Under the pieces are notes generated by a model, which saw only the letters and a program-made list of their open reading frames with translations, was not told the DNA's origin and did not search any database. The translations under genes were made by a program, and so were the position numbers. From positions 496,001-560,000 of the forward strand of contig NZ_RQJW01000006.1 in NCBI RefSeq assembly GCF_004028635.1: 64,000 nt of DNA, given 5' to 3'. Shown here piece by piece: positions 32,558 through 42,898 of the stretch (its first letter is position 1; every line of letters begins with the position of its first letter). The DNA comes from Streptomyces cyaneus. GTDB lineage: Bacteria > Actinomycetota > Actinomycetes > Streptomycetales > Streptomycetaceae.

Positions 32558-33661
32558 ATGAGCGCCTTACGACGGGACGGTCGTACGTCGATGAGCCACC
32601 GCGCCGGCAACACCGGCCCCCACACTCTCGCCTTCGTCGAGAGCCCGGTACAGCTCCTGAACGTGCTCGAGTGGGCCCACGCCCGCGAGCACGCACTCGG
32701 CGCGGGACTCACCCTCGTCGTCCTGTCCCCGATCGACCCGATGACCCGCGGCCAGCTGCGCCGGATGGCCGAGCTGGCGCGGGACGAGGGGCACGAGGTC
32801 CGCTGGGAGGAGGCGCGGGGCGGCGCGGCCGCTCCCTTCCAGACGATCGGCGGCCTCGCGGGCCGGCTCCGCCGCGCCGACCGCGTGGTCCTGGGGGACC
32901 CGTTCTCCAGGTACGTCCAGTTGTTGCTGACCATCACCAAGGCCCGCGACCTGGTCGTCGTCGACGACGGCACGGCGACCATGGAGTTCGTCGCCCAACT
33001 CGCCCGCGGCGAACGCCTGGTGCGCTGGCACCGCAAGGGCGGCCGTCCCGGCCCGCGCGACCTGGTCTTCGCCCCGGTGTCGTCGGCGGCGCGCAAACGC
33101 CTGACACCGAGCGAGCACCGCACGGTCGAGATCTTCTCCTCGATGCCGATGGAGGAGACACCCGAGGGGGTGACGGTCACCGCCAACACCTTCGCCTGGA
33201 CCCGCGCCCGCTTCGGCCCGCCCCGCATCACCAAGGGCGCGGACATGGTGGGTACGTCGCTGGTCGAGACGGGGGTCGTGGACGGCGACCGCTACCTGGA
33301 GGCGGTCCGCTCCCTGGCCAAGGCCCACGGCGCGACCCGCTACTTCGCCCACCGTCGCGAGAGCGCGGAGAAACTGCACCGGCTGGCGGTCGAGACGGGC
33401 CTGGAGATCGTCCGCCCGGACCTCCCCCTGGAGCTGATCGCCCGCCGCGGCCCCATCGGCCGCACGATCCTGAGCTTCCCGTCGACCGTCGTCCACACCC
33501 TGCCACTGGCCCTGACCGGCACGGAGGTCCGGGTCGCGGTGTGCGACATCGACCCGGCGTGGCTGACGGAGAATGCCTCGCCGCGGGCGCAGGGGTTCCT
33601 GTCGGGGGTTACGGGGACGGCGCGGGACGTGCATCGGCTGTCGGCGGTCAGCGTGGTGTGA
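32558..33661 (+). CDS. GT52-like putative sialyltransferase
   Basis: A 367-residue protein (or 356 from the ATG at 32591) that starts its fold with HTLAFVESPVQLLNVLEW, a typical opening of GT52-type transferases. It has a DDG motif in LVVVDDGTATMEF near residue 132, a RYFAHRRES segment where GT52 enzymes have HPRE, and FPSTVVHTLPL as the Ser/Thr motif near 310. These match sialyltransferase motif order, with the HP proline lost. It most likely acts on the CMP-sugar made by the two upstream genes. It is often left as a hypothetical protein. Confidence 0.7.
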   Translation: MSALRRDGRTSMSHRAGNTGPHTLAFVESPVQLLNVLEWAHAREHALGAGLTLVVLSPIDPMTRGQLRRMAELARDEGHEVRWEEARGGAAAPFQTIGGLAGRLRRADRVVLGDPFSRYVQLLLTITKARDLVVVDDGTATMEFVAQLARGERLVRWHRKGGRPGPRDLVFAPVSSAARKRLTPSEHRTVEIFSSMPMEETPEGVTVTANTFAWTRARFGPPRITKGADMVGTSLVETGVVDGDRYLEAVRSLAKAHGATRYFAHRRESAEKLHRLAVETGLEIVRPDLPLELIARRGPIGRTILSFPSTVVHTLPLALTGTEVRVAVCDIDPAWLTENASPRAQGFLSGVTGTARDVHRLSAVSVV

Positions 33662-33715
33662 CGGGGAGGACCGGCCCGGCCCGGAGGCCGGGGTGGCCCA
33701 GCGCGACGGCGGAGG

Positions 33716-34390
33716 TCAGCGCGGTCCGGGAACGGGCTTCTCGGCGAGGAGGAAGGCGCGGGGGCGTTTCTCCTCGCCGTCGGGTTCCCGCACGATCCGG
33801 GCGTACAGCCGCAGGCCCGCCTCGGTGAGGTGGGCGATGACGTGGTCCGGGGTGCGCCAGTAGTAGTCGAGCGCTATCTCCTGGCCGAAGCGCTCGCTCA
33901 GGTGCAGGTGGTCCTCGCAGTCGCCGGACTGGAACGCCAGCAGCACCGGGGCTCCAGGCACGAGCACCCGGTGGAACTCGGTGAACATCGTGAGCAGGTG
34001 ATCGTCCGGCACATGGATGATCGAGTACAGCGCGACGATCCCGCCCAGCGTCTCGTCCGGCAGGTCCAGTGACGTCATCGAGCCGACGTGGAAGCGGAGT
34101 TCGGGATACGCGCGGCGGGCCAGGCCCACCATCCGGGGCGAGAGGTCGACGCCGAAGACCGGCAGGCCGAGGGTGTGCAGATGGGCGGTGACGGAGCCGG
34201 GGCCGCTGCCGAGGTCGGCGACGGGAGCCGGGGTGTGCTCGCGGGCCAGTTCGGCGAAGGCGCTGACCAGGGAGCGGTCCAGGGGAGTGCTGTCGGCCGT
34301 CCAGTCGGAGAAGCGGTCCGCGTAGGCGGGGGCCATGGCGTCGTACGAGGCTCGGGTGGCCTGCAGGAAGTCGGCGGTCACGGGCCGCAC
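33716..34390 (-). CDS. Class I SAM-dependent methyltransferase
   Basis: A 224-residue methyltransferase of the Methyltransf_11/25 type. Motif I is VADLGSGPGSVTAHL (about residues 57-71). Motif II is VFGVDLSPRMVGLARR, with the acidic ribose-binding Asp. A post-II block is GGIVALYSIIHVPDDHL. The N-terminus (RASYDAMAPAYADRF) is typical of small-molecule methyltransferases. The start is GTG 34390 or 34381. The substrate is unknown. It converges on the GT52-like gene, so any link to the glycopolymer is only positional. Confidence 0.85.
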   Translation of the reverse strand: MRPVTADFLQATRASYDAMAPAYADRFSDWTADSTPLDRSLVSAFAELAREHTPAPVADLGSGPGSVTAHLHTLGLPVFGVDLSPRMVGLARRAYPELRFHVGSMTSLDLPDETLGGIVALYSIIHVPDDHLLTMFTEFHRVLVPGAPVLLAFQSGDCEDHLHLSERFGQEIALDYYWRTPDHVIAHLTEAGLRLYARIVREPDGEEKRPRAFLLAEKPVPGPR

Positions 34391-34682
34391 CCTAGTCCGG
34401 CGGACGGACGGGCGTCCGGAAGTTCACCAGGGGTCCGCGATCCCGACAGGTGAACAGAACCGACGGTTCTGTCCGGGGCGTGGTATGCGTTGAGGTGTGG
34501 GTGGCTGAAATCGTCACTCTCCGTCTCCGTCGATTCCATGATCGACTGGCCGGAAAGTCGCGCGAGTTTACCCACCCAAACCGATACCTATGCGTCGGGC
34601 GGCCAGATTTTCTTCCCCAAACGGGTTGAACTTTTGTTGATCGAGGGTCAGTTGGCCACCCCAGCGTCCTACCCTTTAGAGG

Positions 34683-35918
34683 GTGAACCAACTGATGTCC
34701 GCAGAGTCCGAGGCCGATCACACCGGAGAAGCCGCCCTTCCCGGCATCCTGCCGGAGGCGCTCCGTGCGGAACTCGTCGAGTTCCGGCGGGACTTGCACA
34801 TGCACCCGGAACTCGGCAACCAGGAGTTCCGTACGACCGCCGCGATCAAGGCCCGCCTGGAGAAGGCAGGCCTGCGCCCCCGCGTGCTCGCCATCGGAAC
34901 CGGGCTCGTCTGTGACATCGGGGAGTGGGACGGCGAGCGCCCCATGCTCGCCCTGCGCGCCGACATCGACGGCCTGCCCATCCCGGACACGAAGAGTGAC
35001 TGCCCGTACCGCTCGACCGTCCCCGACCGGGCGCACGCCTGCGGCCACGACGTCCACACGGCCGCGGTGCTGGGCGCCGGCCTGGTACTGGCCGAACTGC
35101 TCGAACAGGGCAAGCTGCCCCGCCCCGTCCGCCTGCTCTTCCAGCCCGCCGAGGAGGTGCTCCCCGGAGGCGCCGCCGACGTCATCGAGTGCGGGGTGCT
35201 CGAAGGGGTGGGCCGGATCCTCGCCGTGCACTGCGACCCCAAGGTGGACGCCGGGAAGATCGGACTGCGGCAGGGCGCCATCACGTCCGCCTGCGACCGG
35301 CTGGAAATCGCCCTGGACGGGCCCGGCGGGCACACCGCGCGCCCCCACCTGACGACCGACCTCGTCACCGCCGCCGCCCGGGTCGTCGCCGACGTGCCCG
35401 CGCTGGTCGCCCGACGCACCGACGCCCGCAGCGGCCTCGCCGTGACCTGGGGCCGCATCGAGTCCGGCCACGCGCCCAACGTCATCCCGCAGCACGCCGA
35501 GCTCTCCGGGACCGTGCGCTGCCTCGACCTCGACACTTGGCGGCAGGCGCCCGACCTCGTCGTCGCCGCCATCGACGAGATCGCCAACCTGCACCGCGCC
35601 AAGTCGGAGATCAACTACATCCGAGGCGTCCCGCCCGTCGTCAACGACCCCGCCGCGACCGACCTCCTGCGCGACGCCATGACCGCCCGCCGCGGCGCCG
35701 ACTCCGTCGAGGGCACCGAGCAGAGCCTCGGCGGCGAGGACTTCTCCTGGTACCTGGAGCACGTCCCCGGCGCCATGGCCCGCCTGGGTGTACGCACGCC
35801 TGGTGACCGGATCGGGCGGGATCTGCACCAAGGGGACTTCGACGTCGACGAGTCCGCCATCAAGGTGGGGGTGGAGCTGTTCACGGCGGCGGCGCTGCTC
35901 GACGCTGCCGCGGGTTAG
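34683..35918 (+). CDS. M20-family amidohydrolase (aminoacylase/hippurate hydrolase type)
   Basis: A 411-residue zinc-dependent amidohydrolase, probably cleaving N-acyl amino acids. The metal-site motifs are RRDLHMHPELGNQEF, ACGHDVHTAAVLGAG and the catalytic Glu pair in LFQPAEEVLPGGA. Next come the His of VHCDPK and a C-terminal GRDLHQGDF carrying the last His ligand. A dimerisation domain lies at about residues 190-300 (GPGGHTARPHL). The GTG at 34683 lies about 8 bases after a TACCCT -10-like element, so the message could be leaderless; ATG 34695 is an alternative. Confidence 0.9.
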   Translation: MNQLMSAESEADHTGEAALPGILPEALRAELVEFRRDLHMHPELGNQEFRTTAAIKARLEKAGLRPRVLAIGTGLVCDIGEWDGERPMLALRADIDGLPIPDTKSDCPYRSTVPDRAHACGHDVHTAAVLGAGLVLAELLEQGKLPRPVRLLFQPAEEVLPGGAADVIECGVLEGVGRILAVHCDPKVDAGKIGLRQGAITSACDRLEIALDGPGGHTARPHLTTDLVTAAARVVADVPALVARRTDARSGLAVTWGRIESGHAPNVIPQHAELSGTVRCLDLDTWRQAPDLVVAAIDEIANLHRAKSEINYIRGVPPVVNDPAATDLLRDAMTARRGADSVEGTEQSLGGEDFSWYLEHVPGAMARLGVRTPGDRIGRDLHQGDFDVDESAIKVGVELFTAAALLDAAAG

Positions 35919-35977
35919 TCGGAGCGCCCTCGCTGTAAGGGGCGAGGTTGTTCAGCGACTGCGGGCTCGTTGTGGCC

Positions 35978-36001
35978 GGTCGCGCAGTTCCCTGCGCCCC
36001 T
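35978..36001. repeat. Dispersed Streptomyces GC-rich repeat, copy 2
   Basis: The 24 bases GGTCGCGCAGTTCCCTGCGC and four more match 4658-4681 with two differences. This copy is intergenic, 60 bases after the amidohydrolase stop, where it may help form the 3' end of that transcript. Confidence 0.7.
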
Positions 36002-36240
36002 TGAGGGCGTTGCTGCATGCGGCGCCGAGAGAGCACCCTCCGCTTGCGGCCGACGTGCCGCGGAGGCAGCCTGAGCGCATGGCGATCCCACCCGAGCGCC
36101 ATCACGCTGACGACAGCCCTGGTGACGGAATGTGTGGTGCGTAAGGGGGTGCAATGTCCCATGCGCACCTTTCGGTCCGGTGGTTCACAAGGGCGTAACC
36201 GGCCATCGGCACGAATGGATAACGGCACGACGGAACCCCG

Positions 36241-36268
36241 TTCCCAGGAGTGTCTACGCGCGTTAATG
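36241..36268 (+). promoter_or_regulatory. Promoter/operator of the first BMP gene (nucleoside palindrome site 1)
   Basis: GTCTACGCGCGTTAAT lies at 36252-36267, with TTCCCA 16 bases before TTAATG. The gene at 37658 has the same arrangement (TTTTCA, 16 bases, TTAATC) with the same palindrome in the spacer. The palindromic core CTACGCGCGTAG is nearly complete here (CTACGCGCGTTA). It is probably repressed by a regulator encoded outside the window. Confidence 0.65.
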
Positions 36269-36318
36269 TGCGCCGAACTCAGCACCCACTGCGGGGCTTG
36301 GAGAATGGGGACTTCACG

Positions 36319-37374
36319 ATGCGTCGGATATCCAAACTGACCCGTGTCGCGGTGGGGGTTGCGTCGATCGCGCTCGCTGCCACGGCGTGCGGTGGTACCA
36401 GCAGCGACAGCGGCGGCGACAGCGACGCGAGCGGCGCGGCCAAGGGCCTCGCCATCGCGTACGACATCGGCGGCAAGGGCGACCAGTCCTTCAACGACGC
36501 CGCGTACGCCGGGCTGGAGAAGGCCAAGAAGGAGTTCGGCTACCAGACCGCCGACATCGAGCCCACCGAGGGCGAGACGGACGCCGACAAGGAGCAGCGC
36601 CTGGCGTCGCTGGCCAAGCAGGGCTACAACCCGGTGATCGGCGTCGGCTTCGCCTACGGCCCCGCGATGGAGGCCGTGGCCAAGAAGTACCCGAAGACCA
36701 CCTTCGGCATCGTCGACTCGGTCGTCGAGGGCGACAACGTCGCCTCCCTCGTCTTCGCCGAGGAGCAGGCCTCCTACCTGGCCGGTGTCGCCGCCGCCAA
36801 GGCCACCAAGACCAACACCGTCGGCTTCGTGGGCGGCGTGGACATCCCGCTGATCCACAAGTTCGAGGCCGGCTACAAGCAGGGTGTCCAGGACACCAGC
36901 GGTGGCAAGGTCAAGGTCGTCTCCCAGTACCTGACCCAGACCGCGGAGGAGGGCGGCTTCTCCAGCCCCGACAAGGGCAAGGCCGCCGCCGAGGGCCAGA
37001 TCGAGAAGAAGGCCGATGTCGTCTACCAGGCGGCCGGTCTGTCCGGTCAGGGCGTCATCGAGGCCGCCGCGAAGGCCAAGGTCTGGGCGATCGGCGTCGA
37101 CTCCGACCAGTACAAGCAGGCGGCGCTCGCCAACTACAAGAACTACATCCTGACCTCCGCTCTCAAGGACGTCGGTGGCGCGGTCTACGCGCTGGCCAAG
37201 TCCGTCCAGGACGGCAAGCCGCTGACCGGCACCCAGACCTTCGACCTGAAGGTCAACGGCGTCGGCCTGTCCGAGTCCAACCCGGAGTTCGCGAAGATCG
37301 CGGGCCTGTCCGACGCCGTGGCGAAGGCCAAGGCGGGCATCATCGACGGCTCCATCAAGGTCAAGACCGAGTAG
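36319..37374 (+). CDS. BMP-family nucleoside-binding lipoprotein, copy 1
   Basis: A 351-residue substrate-binding lipoprotein of the BMP/PnrA family, which captures nucleosides for ABC import. The signal peptide ends in the lipobox LAATAC. The mature domain begins GLAIAYDIGGKGDQSFNDAAY with the conserved Asp and Phe of the nucleoside site. NPVIGVGFAY, FVGGVDIPLIHKFEAGY and WAIGVDSDQYKQAAL follow. It is about three-quarters identical by eye to the next gene and is followed by a strong terminator, so each copy is a separate transcript under a shared type of operator. Confidence 0.93.
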   Translation: MRRISKLTRVAVGVASIALAATACGGTSSDSGGDSDASGAAKGLAIAYDIGGKGDQSFNDAAYAGLEKAKKEFGYQTADIEPTEGETDADKEQRLASLAKQGYNPVIGVGFAYGPAMEAVAKKYPKTTFGIVDSVVEGDNVASLVFAEEQASYLAGVAAAKATKTNTVGFVGGVDIPLIHKFEAGYKQGVQDTSGGKVKVVSQYLTQTAEEGGFSSPDKGKAAAEGQIEKKADVVYQAAGLSGQGVIEAAAKAKVWAIGVDSDQYKQAALANYKNYILTSALKDVGGAVYALAKSVQDGKPLTGTQTFDLKVNGVGLSESNPEFAKIAGLSDAVAKAKAGIIDGSIKVKTE

Positions 37375-37391
37375 CAGCGGTCGTACGCACA

Positions 37392-37430
37392 CAGAGCGGG
37401 CGGGCATCCGGGGGGTGCCCGCCCGCTCTG
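37392..37430 (+). terminator. Terminator after the first BMP gene
   Basis: A perfect 15-bp stem, CAGAGCGGGCGGGCA with TGCCCGCCCGCTCTG, encloses a 9-base loop 17 bases beyond the stop. Confidence 0.88.
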
Positions 37431-37546
37431 TCGTTCCCGGCTTCTCCGGATCACCCACCGCCACGCTCTGTTTGCTGTCGGCAAGGCCTTGGTCAAGGTC
37501 TGACGTGGTGTTGGCCACGGGCGCATAACAAGGTGGACAGAAGGGG

Positions 37547-37575
37547 TTTTCAGGCAGGTCTACGCGCGTTAATCT
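37547..37575 (+). promoter_or_regulatory. Promoter/operator of the second BMP gene (nucleoside palindrome site 2)
   Basis: GTCTACGCGCGTTAAT lies at 37558-37573, between TTTTCA and TTAATC with a 16-base spacer. It is identical in sequence to site 1 over 16 bases, although the flanking DNA has diverged, so the element is under selection or recently duplicated with the gene. Confidence 0.65.
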
Positions 37576-37657
37576 GCGGCGAAAGCCAGCGCCGTAGCTG
37601 TGAAGCTGTCCCGAGCTGTACCGTCCGGCGCTGGGCGAACCGACAGGAGCTCTACAC

Positions 37658-38710
37658 ATGCGCCGGATTTCCCGGATCACGGTCGCAGGCGCAGCGACCG
37701 CCTCTCTGGCCCTCGCTCTCTCCGCCTGCGGCGGCACTTCGACCTCGGCCTCGTCGTCGGAGTCGAAGGGCGGCAACAAGGGCCTCGCCATCGCGTACGA
37801 CGTCGGCGGCAAGGGCGACCAGTCCTTCAACGACGCCGCGTACGCGGGCCTGGAGCAGGCGAAGAAGGAGTTCCAGTACGACACCGCCGACGTCGAGCCC
37901 ACCGAGGGTGAGACGGACGCCGACAAGGAGCAGCGACTGGTGTCGCTGGCCAAGCAGGGTTACAACCCGGTGATCGGTGTCGGCTACGCGTACGCCACCG
38001 CCGTGAAGGGTGCCGCGGAGAAGTTCCCCGACACCACCTTCGGCATCGTCGACGACTCCACGGTCGAGTCGAAGAACGTGGCCGACCTGGTCTTCTCCGA
38101 GGAGGAGGCCTCGTACCTGGCCGGTGTCGCCGCCGCCAAGAGCACCAAGACGAACACGGTCGGCTTCGTGGGCGGTGTGGACATCCCGCTGATCCACAAG
38201 TTCCAGGCCGGCTACGAGCAGGGCGTCAAGGACACCAACCCCAAGGTCAAGGTCCTCTCCCAGTACCTCACGCAGACCGCGGAGGAGGGCGGCTTCGCCA
38301 GCCCGGACAAGGGCAAGTCGGCCGCCGAGGGTCAGATCGAGAAGAAGGCCGACGTCGTCTACGCGGCCGCCGGCCTGTCCGGCCAGGGTGTCATCGAGGC
38401 CGCCGCCGCCAACAAGGTGTGGGCGATCGGTGTCGACTCCGACCAGTACAAGCAGGAAGCCCTCGCCAAGTACAAGGACTCCATCCTGACCTCGGCGATG
38501 AAGGACGTCGCCAAGGCGGTGTACAACCTGGCGAAGTCGGTCGAGGACGGCAAGCCCGAGACCGGTATCGTTCGTGGCGATCTGAAGACCGGCGAGGTGG
38601 GCCTGTCGAACTCCAACCCGAAGTTCGCGGACGACACCGAGCTCCAGGACGCCATCAAGACGGCCAAGGAGAAGATCATCAGCGGCGAGATCAAGGTCAA
38701 GTCCAGCTGA
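37658..38710 (+). CDS. BMP-family nucleoside-binding lipoprotein, copy 2
   Basis: A 350-residue BMP/PnrA lipoprotein with lipobox LALSAC near residue 24, after a clear AGGAG ribosome site. Conserved blocks are LAIAYDVGGKGDQSFNDAAY, GETDADKEQRLVSLAKQGYNP, TVGFVGGVDIPLIHKFQAGY and WAIGVDSDQYKQEAL. Differences from copy 1 cluster at the N-terminus and the C-terminal 50 residues, so ligand range may differ slightly. It probably feeds the same ABC transporter encoded directly downstream. Confidence 0.93.
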   Translation: MRRISRITVAGAATASLALALSACGGTSTSASSSESKGGNKGLAIAYDVGGKGDQSFNDAAYAGLEQAKKEFQYDTADVEPTEGETDADKEQRLVSLAKQGYNPVIGVGYAYATAVKGAAEKFPDTTFGIVDDSTVESKNVADLVFSEEEASYLAGVAAAKSTKTNTVGFVGGVDIPLIHKFQAGYEQGVKDTNPKVKVLSQYLTQTAEEGGFASPDKGKSAAEGQIEKKADVVYAAAGLSGQGVIEAAAANKVWAIGVDSDQYKQEALAKYKDSILTSAMKDVAKAVYNLAKSVEDGKPETGIVRGDLKTGEVGLSNSNPKFADDTELQDAIKTAKEKIISGEIKVKSS

Positions 38711-38756
38711 TTGCAGCAACACCCTGAGCAGCGGTAACCGAGGGGTTACGTCCGCT

Positions 38757-38794
38757 CAACGGGGTACGGGGAAGCTTCTCCCCGTACCCCGTTG
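38757..38794 (+). terminator. Terminator after the second BMP gene
   Basis: A perfect 16-bp stem, CAACGGGGTACGGGGA with its complement, has the 6-base loop AGCTTC. It separates binding-protein transcripts from the ABC operon. Confidence 0.88.
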
Positions 38795-38830
38795 TCGCGG
38801 TGCGTCGGCCCCTTATCAGGCCATAGGGGC

Positions 38831-38845
38831 GCTACGCGCGTAGAC
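38831..38845. promoter_or_regulatory. Nucleoside palindrome site 3, upstream of the ABC ATPase
   Basis: GCTACGCGCGTAGAC contains the perfect 12-bp palindrome CTACGCGCGTAG (38832-38843), 13 bases before the AGGAG ribosome site of the ABC ATPase gene. It is the same element as upstream of both BMP genes and add. Confidence 0.75.
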
Positions 38846-38871
38846 GACCCCCGTCCCCAGGAGAGTGCGCC

Positions 38872-40514
<1,643 letters not shown>

Positions 40515-40515
<1 letters not shown>

Positions 40516-41636
40516 TGAAGAAGTTCGACAAGGAGCGCGTGCTCCTCGCCGTGGCCGGACCGGTCATCGCGCTCGCCGTGGCCTTCGTGCTCAGCGCGAT
40601 CGTGCTGCTCGCCTCGGGCAAGAGCCCGGTCGAGCCGTACACCCTGATGTTCGAGCAGCTCAGCTTCTCGGACATCCAGGTGCTGATCATCAACCAGGCC
40701 TCGATGTACTACATCGCGGCCCTCGCGGTGGCCATCGGCTTCCGGATGAACCTGTTCAACATCGGCGTCGACGGCCAGTACCAGCTCGCCGCCATGATGG
40801 CCGCCGTCGTCGGCGCCCACGCGAACCTGCCGGCCGCCCTCCAGGTCCCGCTGCTGATCCTCACCGCGGTCTGCACCGGCGCCTTCTGGTCCGGCATCGC
40901 CGGTGTCCTGAAGGTCACCCGCGGTGTCAGCGAGGTCGTCGCGACGATCATGCTCAACGCGATCGCCACCTCCGTGATCGCCTACCTGTGGCTGCCGAAC
41001 GTCTTCGGCGTCAAGGTCGGCAACAACAACACCACCGGCGAGATGCACGAGTCCGGCTGGGTCCCCGGCATCGACATGGGTGACGCCGGCGAGATCTACG
41101 GCCTGGTCTTCCTCGCCGTCCTGCTCGGCATCGGCTACTGGGTCGTCCTCAACCGCACCCGCTTCGGCTTCGACCTGCGCGCCTCCGGCGCCTCGGAGTC
41201 CGCCGCCGCGGCCAGCGGTGTCGACCCCAAGCGCATGGTGCTCACCGCCATGCTGATCTCCGGCGGCATCGCGGGCCTCGCCGGCCTGCCGATCCTGCTC
41301 GGCGACACCCACACGTACAGCCTGAACTTCCCCACCGGCATCGGCTTCCTCGGCATCGGCATCGCGCTGCTCGGCCGCAACAGCCCCGTCGGCATCGCGT
41401 TCGCCGCCCTGCTGTGGGCCTGGCTCGACAAGGCGTCGCCCGAGCTGGACTTCCACGGCTACGACAAGGAGATCGCGGTCATCATGCAGGGCCTGATCGT
41501 GCTCTCGGTCGTCGTCTCCTACGAGGCCGTCCGTGAGTGGGGCCTGCGCCGCCAGCAGCGCCGGGTCGGCGCAGAACTCGCCGCCGGCCACGTGCTCGGC
41601 GCCGACAACAACACGAAGGAGGTGGCTGGCCGATGA
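40515..41636 (+). CDS. Nucleoside ABC transporter permease 1
   Basis: A 373-residue inner-membrane permease of the BPD_transp_2 (branched-chain/ribose/BMP) family with about nine helices. The conserved blocks are AIGFRMNLFNIGVDGQYQLAA near residue 75, VSEVVATIMLNAIA and FDLRASGASESAAAASGV. Its ATG shares the stop region of the ATPase gene (TGATG), and it overlaps the next permease by ATGA. This NIGVDGQ form pairs with the NIGLEGM form of the next gene as a heterodimer. Confidence 0.92.
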
Positions 41637-42898
41637 CCACCGCCACCGACGTCAACCAGCCCACGCTGCAGCCCGCCGCGCCGACCGGCCGCCGCCTGTC
41701 GTGGCAGGTCCTGCTGCTGGTCATCGCCGGAGCCCTGGCGCTGACCTCGATCGTCCGCATCATCACCGGCGCCGACGGCATCACCAACGTCAGCCAGATG
41801 TCCACCGCCCTCCAGCTCGCCGTGCCGATCGGCCTCGCCGGTCTCGGCGGTCTGTGGGCCGAGCGGGCGGGCGTCGTCAACATCGGCCTCGAGGGCATGA
41901 TGATCCTCGGCACCTGGTTCGGCGCCTGGGCCGGCTTCCAGTGGGGCCCGTGGACCGGTGTCGTCGTCGGCATCATCGGCGGCTGCATCGGCGGCATCCT
42001 GCACGCCATCGCCACCGTCACCTTCAGGGTCAACCACATCGTCTCCGGTGTGGCGATCAACATCCTCGCCCTCGGCATCACCCGCTACCTCGCGCCCCTC
42101 GCCTTCGAGGGCCACGCGGGCGGCTCCGCCAAGCAGTCCCCGGCGATCGACTCGCTCGGCCACTTCACCGTGCCGGGCCTGTCCGACGGGCTGCGGGACC
42201 TGAACAACCACGGCTGGTTCTTCATCTCGGACATCGCCGGCCTGCTCGGCGGCCTGGTCACCGACGTCTCCTGGCTGACCCTGATCGCCATCGCGCTGAT
42301 CCCGGCGACCTGGTGGATCCTGTGGCGTACGGCCTTCGGTCTGCGGCTGCGCTCCTGCGGTGAGAACCCGGTGGCGGCCGAGTCCCTCGGTGTGAACGTC
42401 TACAAGTACAAGTACATCGCCGTGGTCATCTCCGGCGGCCTGGCCGGCCTCGGCGGTGTCTTCCTCTCCATCGTGGCCAACCCCTTCTACCTGGAGGGCC
42501 AGGTCAGCGGCCGCGGCTACATCGGTCTCGCCGCGATGATCTTCGGCAACTGGATGCCGGGCGGTCTCGCCCTCGGCGCCGGTCTGTTCGGCTACACCGA
42601 CAGCCTCAACCTGCGCGGCGGCTCCCAGAACGTCCACGCCCTGCTGCTGCTCGGCGCGCTCCTGCTGATCATCGGCGCCATCTGGCTCGTGGTCACCAAG
42701 AAGTACGCCTCGTCGATGATCACCGCGGTCGTCGGTGCCCTGGTGTACGCCTGGTACGCCACCACCAACGAGGTCCCGAACCAGGTCGTCTCCGCCACGC
42801 CGTACGTCATCACGCTCATCGTCCTCACACTGTCCGCGCAACGCCTGCGCATGCCGAAGGCGGACGGCCTGCCGTACCGGAAGGGCCAGGGCAAGTGA
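41633..42898 (+). CDS. Nucleoside ABC transporter permease 2
   Basis: A 421-residue permease, the heterodimer partner of the 40515 product. Its signature is AERAGVVNIGLEGMMILG near residue 80, followed by NHIVSGVAINILALGITRYL and LRLRSCGENPVAAESLGVNV. It has about ten membrane helices and a Lys/Arg-rich cytoplasmic tail. The ATG at 41633 overlaps the preceding stop. The following cytidine deaminase starts within its stop (GTGA at 42895), tying uptake directly to nucleoside breakdown. Confidence 0.92.
   Translation: MTTATDVNQPTLQPAAPTGRRLSWQVLLLVIAGALALTSIVRIITGADGITNVSQMSTALQLAVPIGLAGLGGLWAERAGVVNIGLEGMMILGTWFGAWAGFQWGPWTGVVVGIIGGCIGGILHAIATVTFRVNHIVSGVAINILALGITRYLAPLAFEGHAGGSAKQSPAIDSLGHFTVPGLSDGLRDLNNHGWFFISDIAGLLGGLVTDVSWLTLIAIALIPATWWILWRTAFGLRLRSCGENPVAAESLGVNVYKYKYIAVVISGGLAGLGGVFLSIVANPFYLEGQVSGRGYIGLAAMIFGNWMPGGLALGAGLFGYTDSLNLRGGSQNVHALLLLGALLLIIGAIWLVVTKKYASSMITAVVGALVYAWYATTNEVPNQVVSATPYVITLIVLTLSAQRLRMPKADGLPYRKGQGK

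Larger units (their letters stand above)
35919..36318. other. Intergenic region (400 bases) upstream of the first BMP gene
   Basis: No gene is seen. It holds copy 2 of the dispersed repeat (35978-36001), mixed GC-rich sequence, and then a promoter zone. The palindrome GTCTACGCGCGTTAAT at 36252 sits between a TTCCCA and a TTAATG element. The rest, a leader of about 50 bases, runs to the ATG at 36319. Confidence 0.6.
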
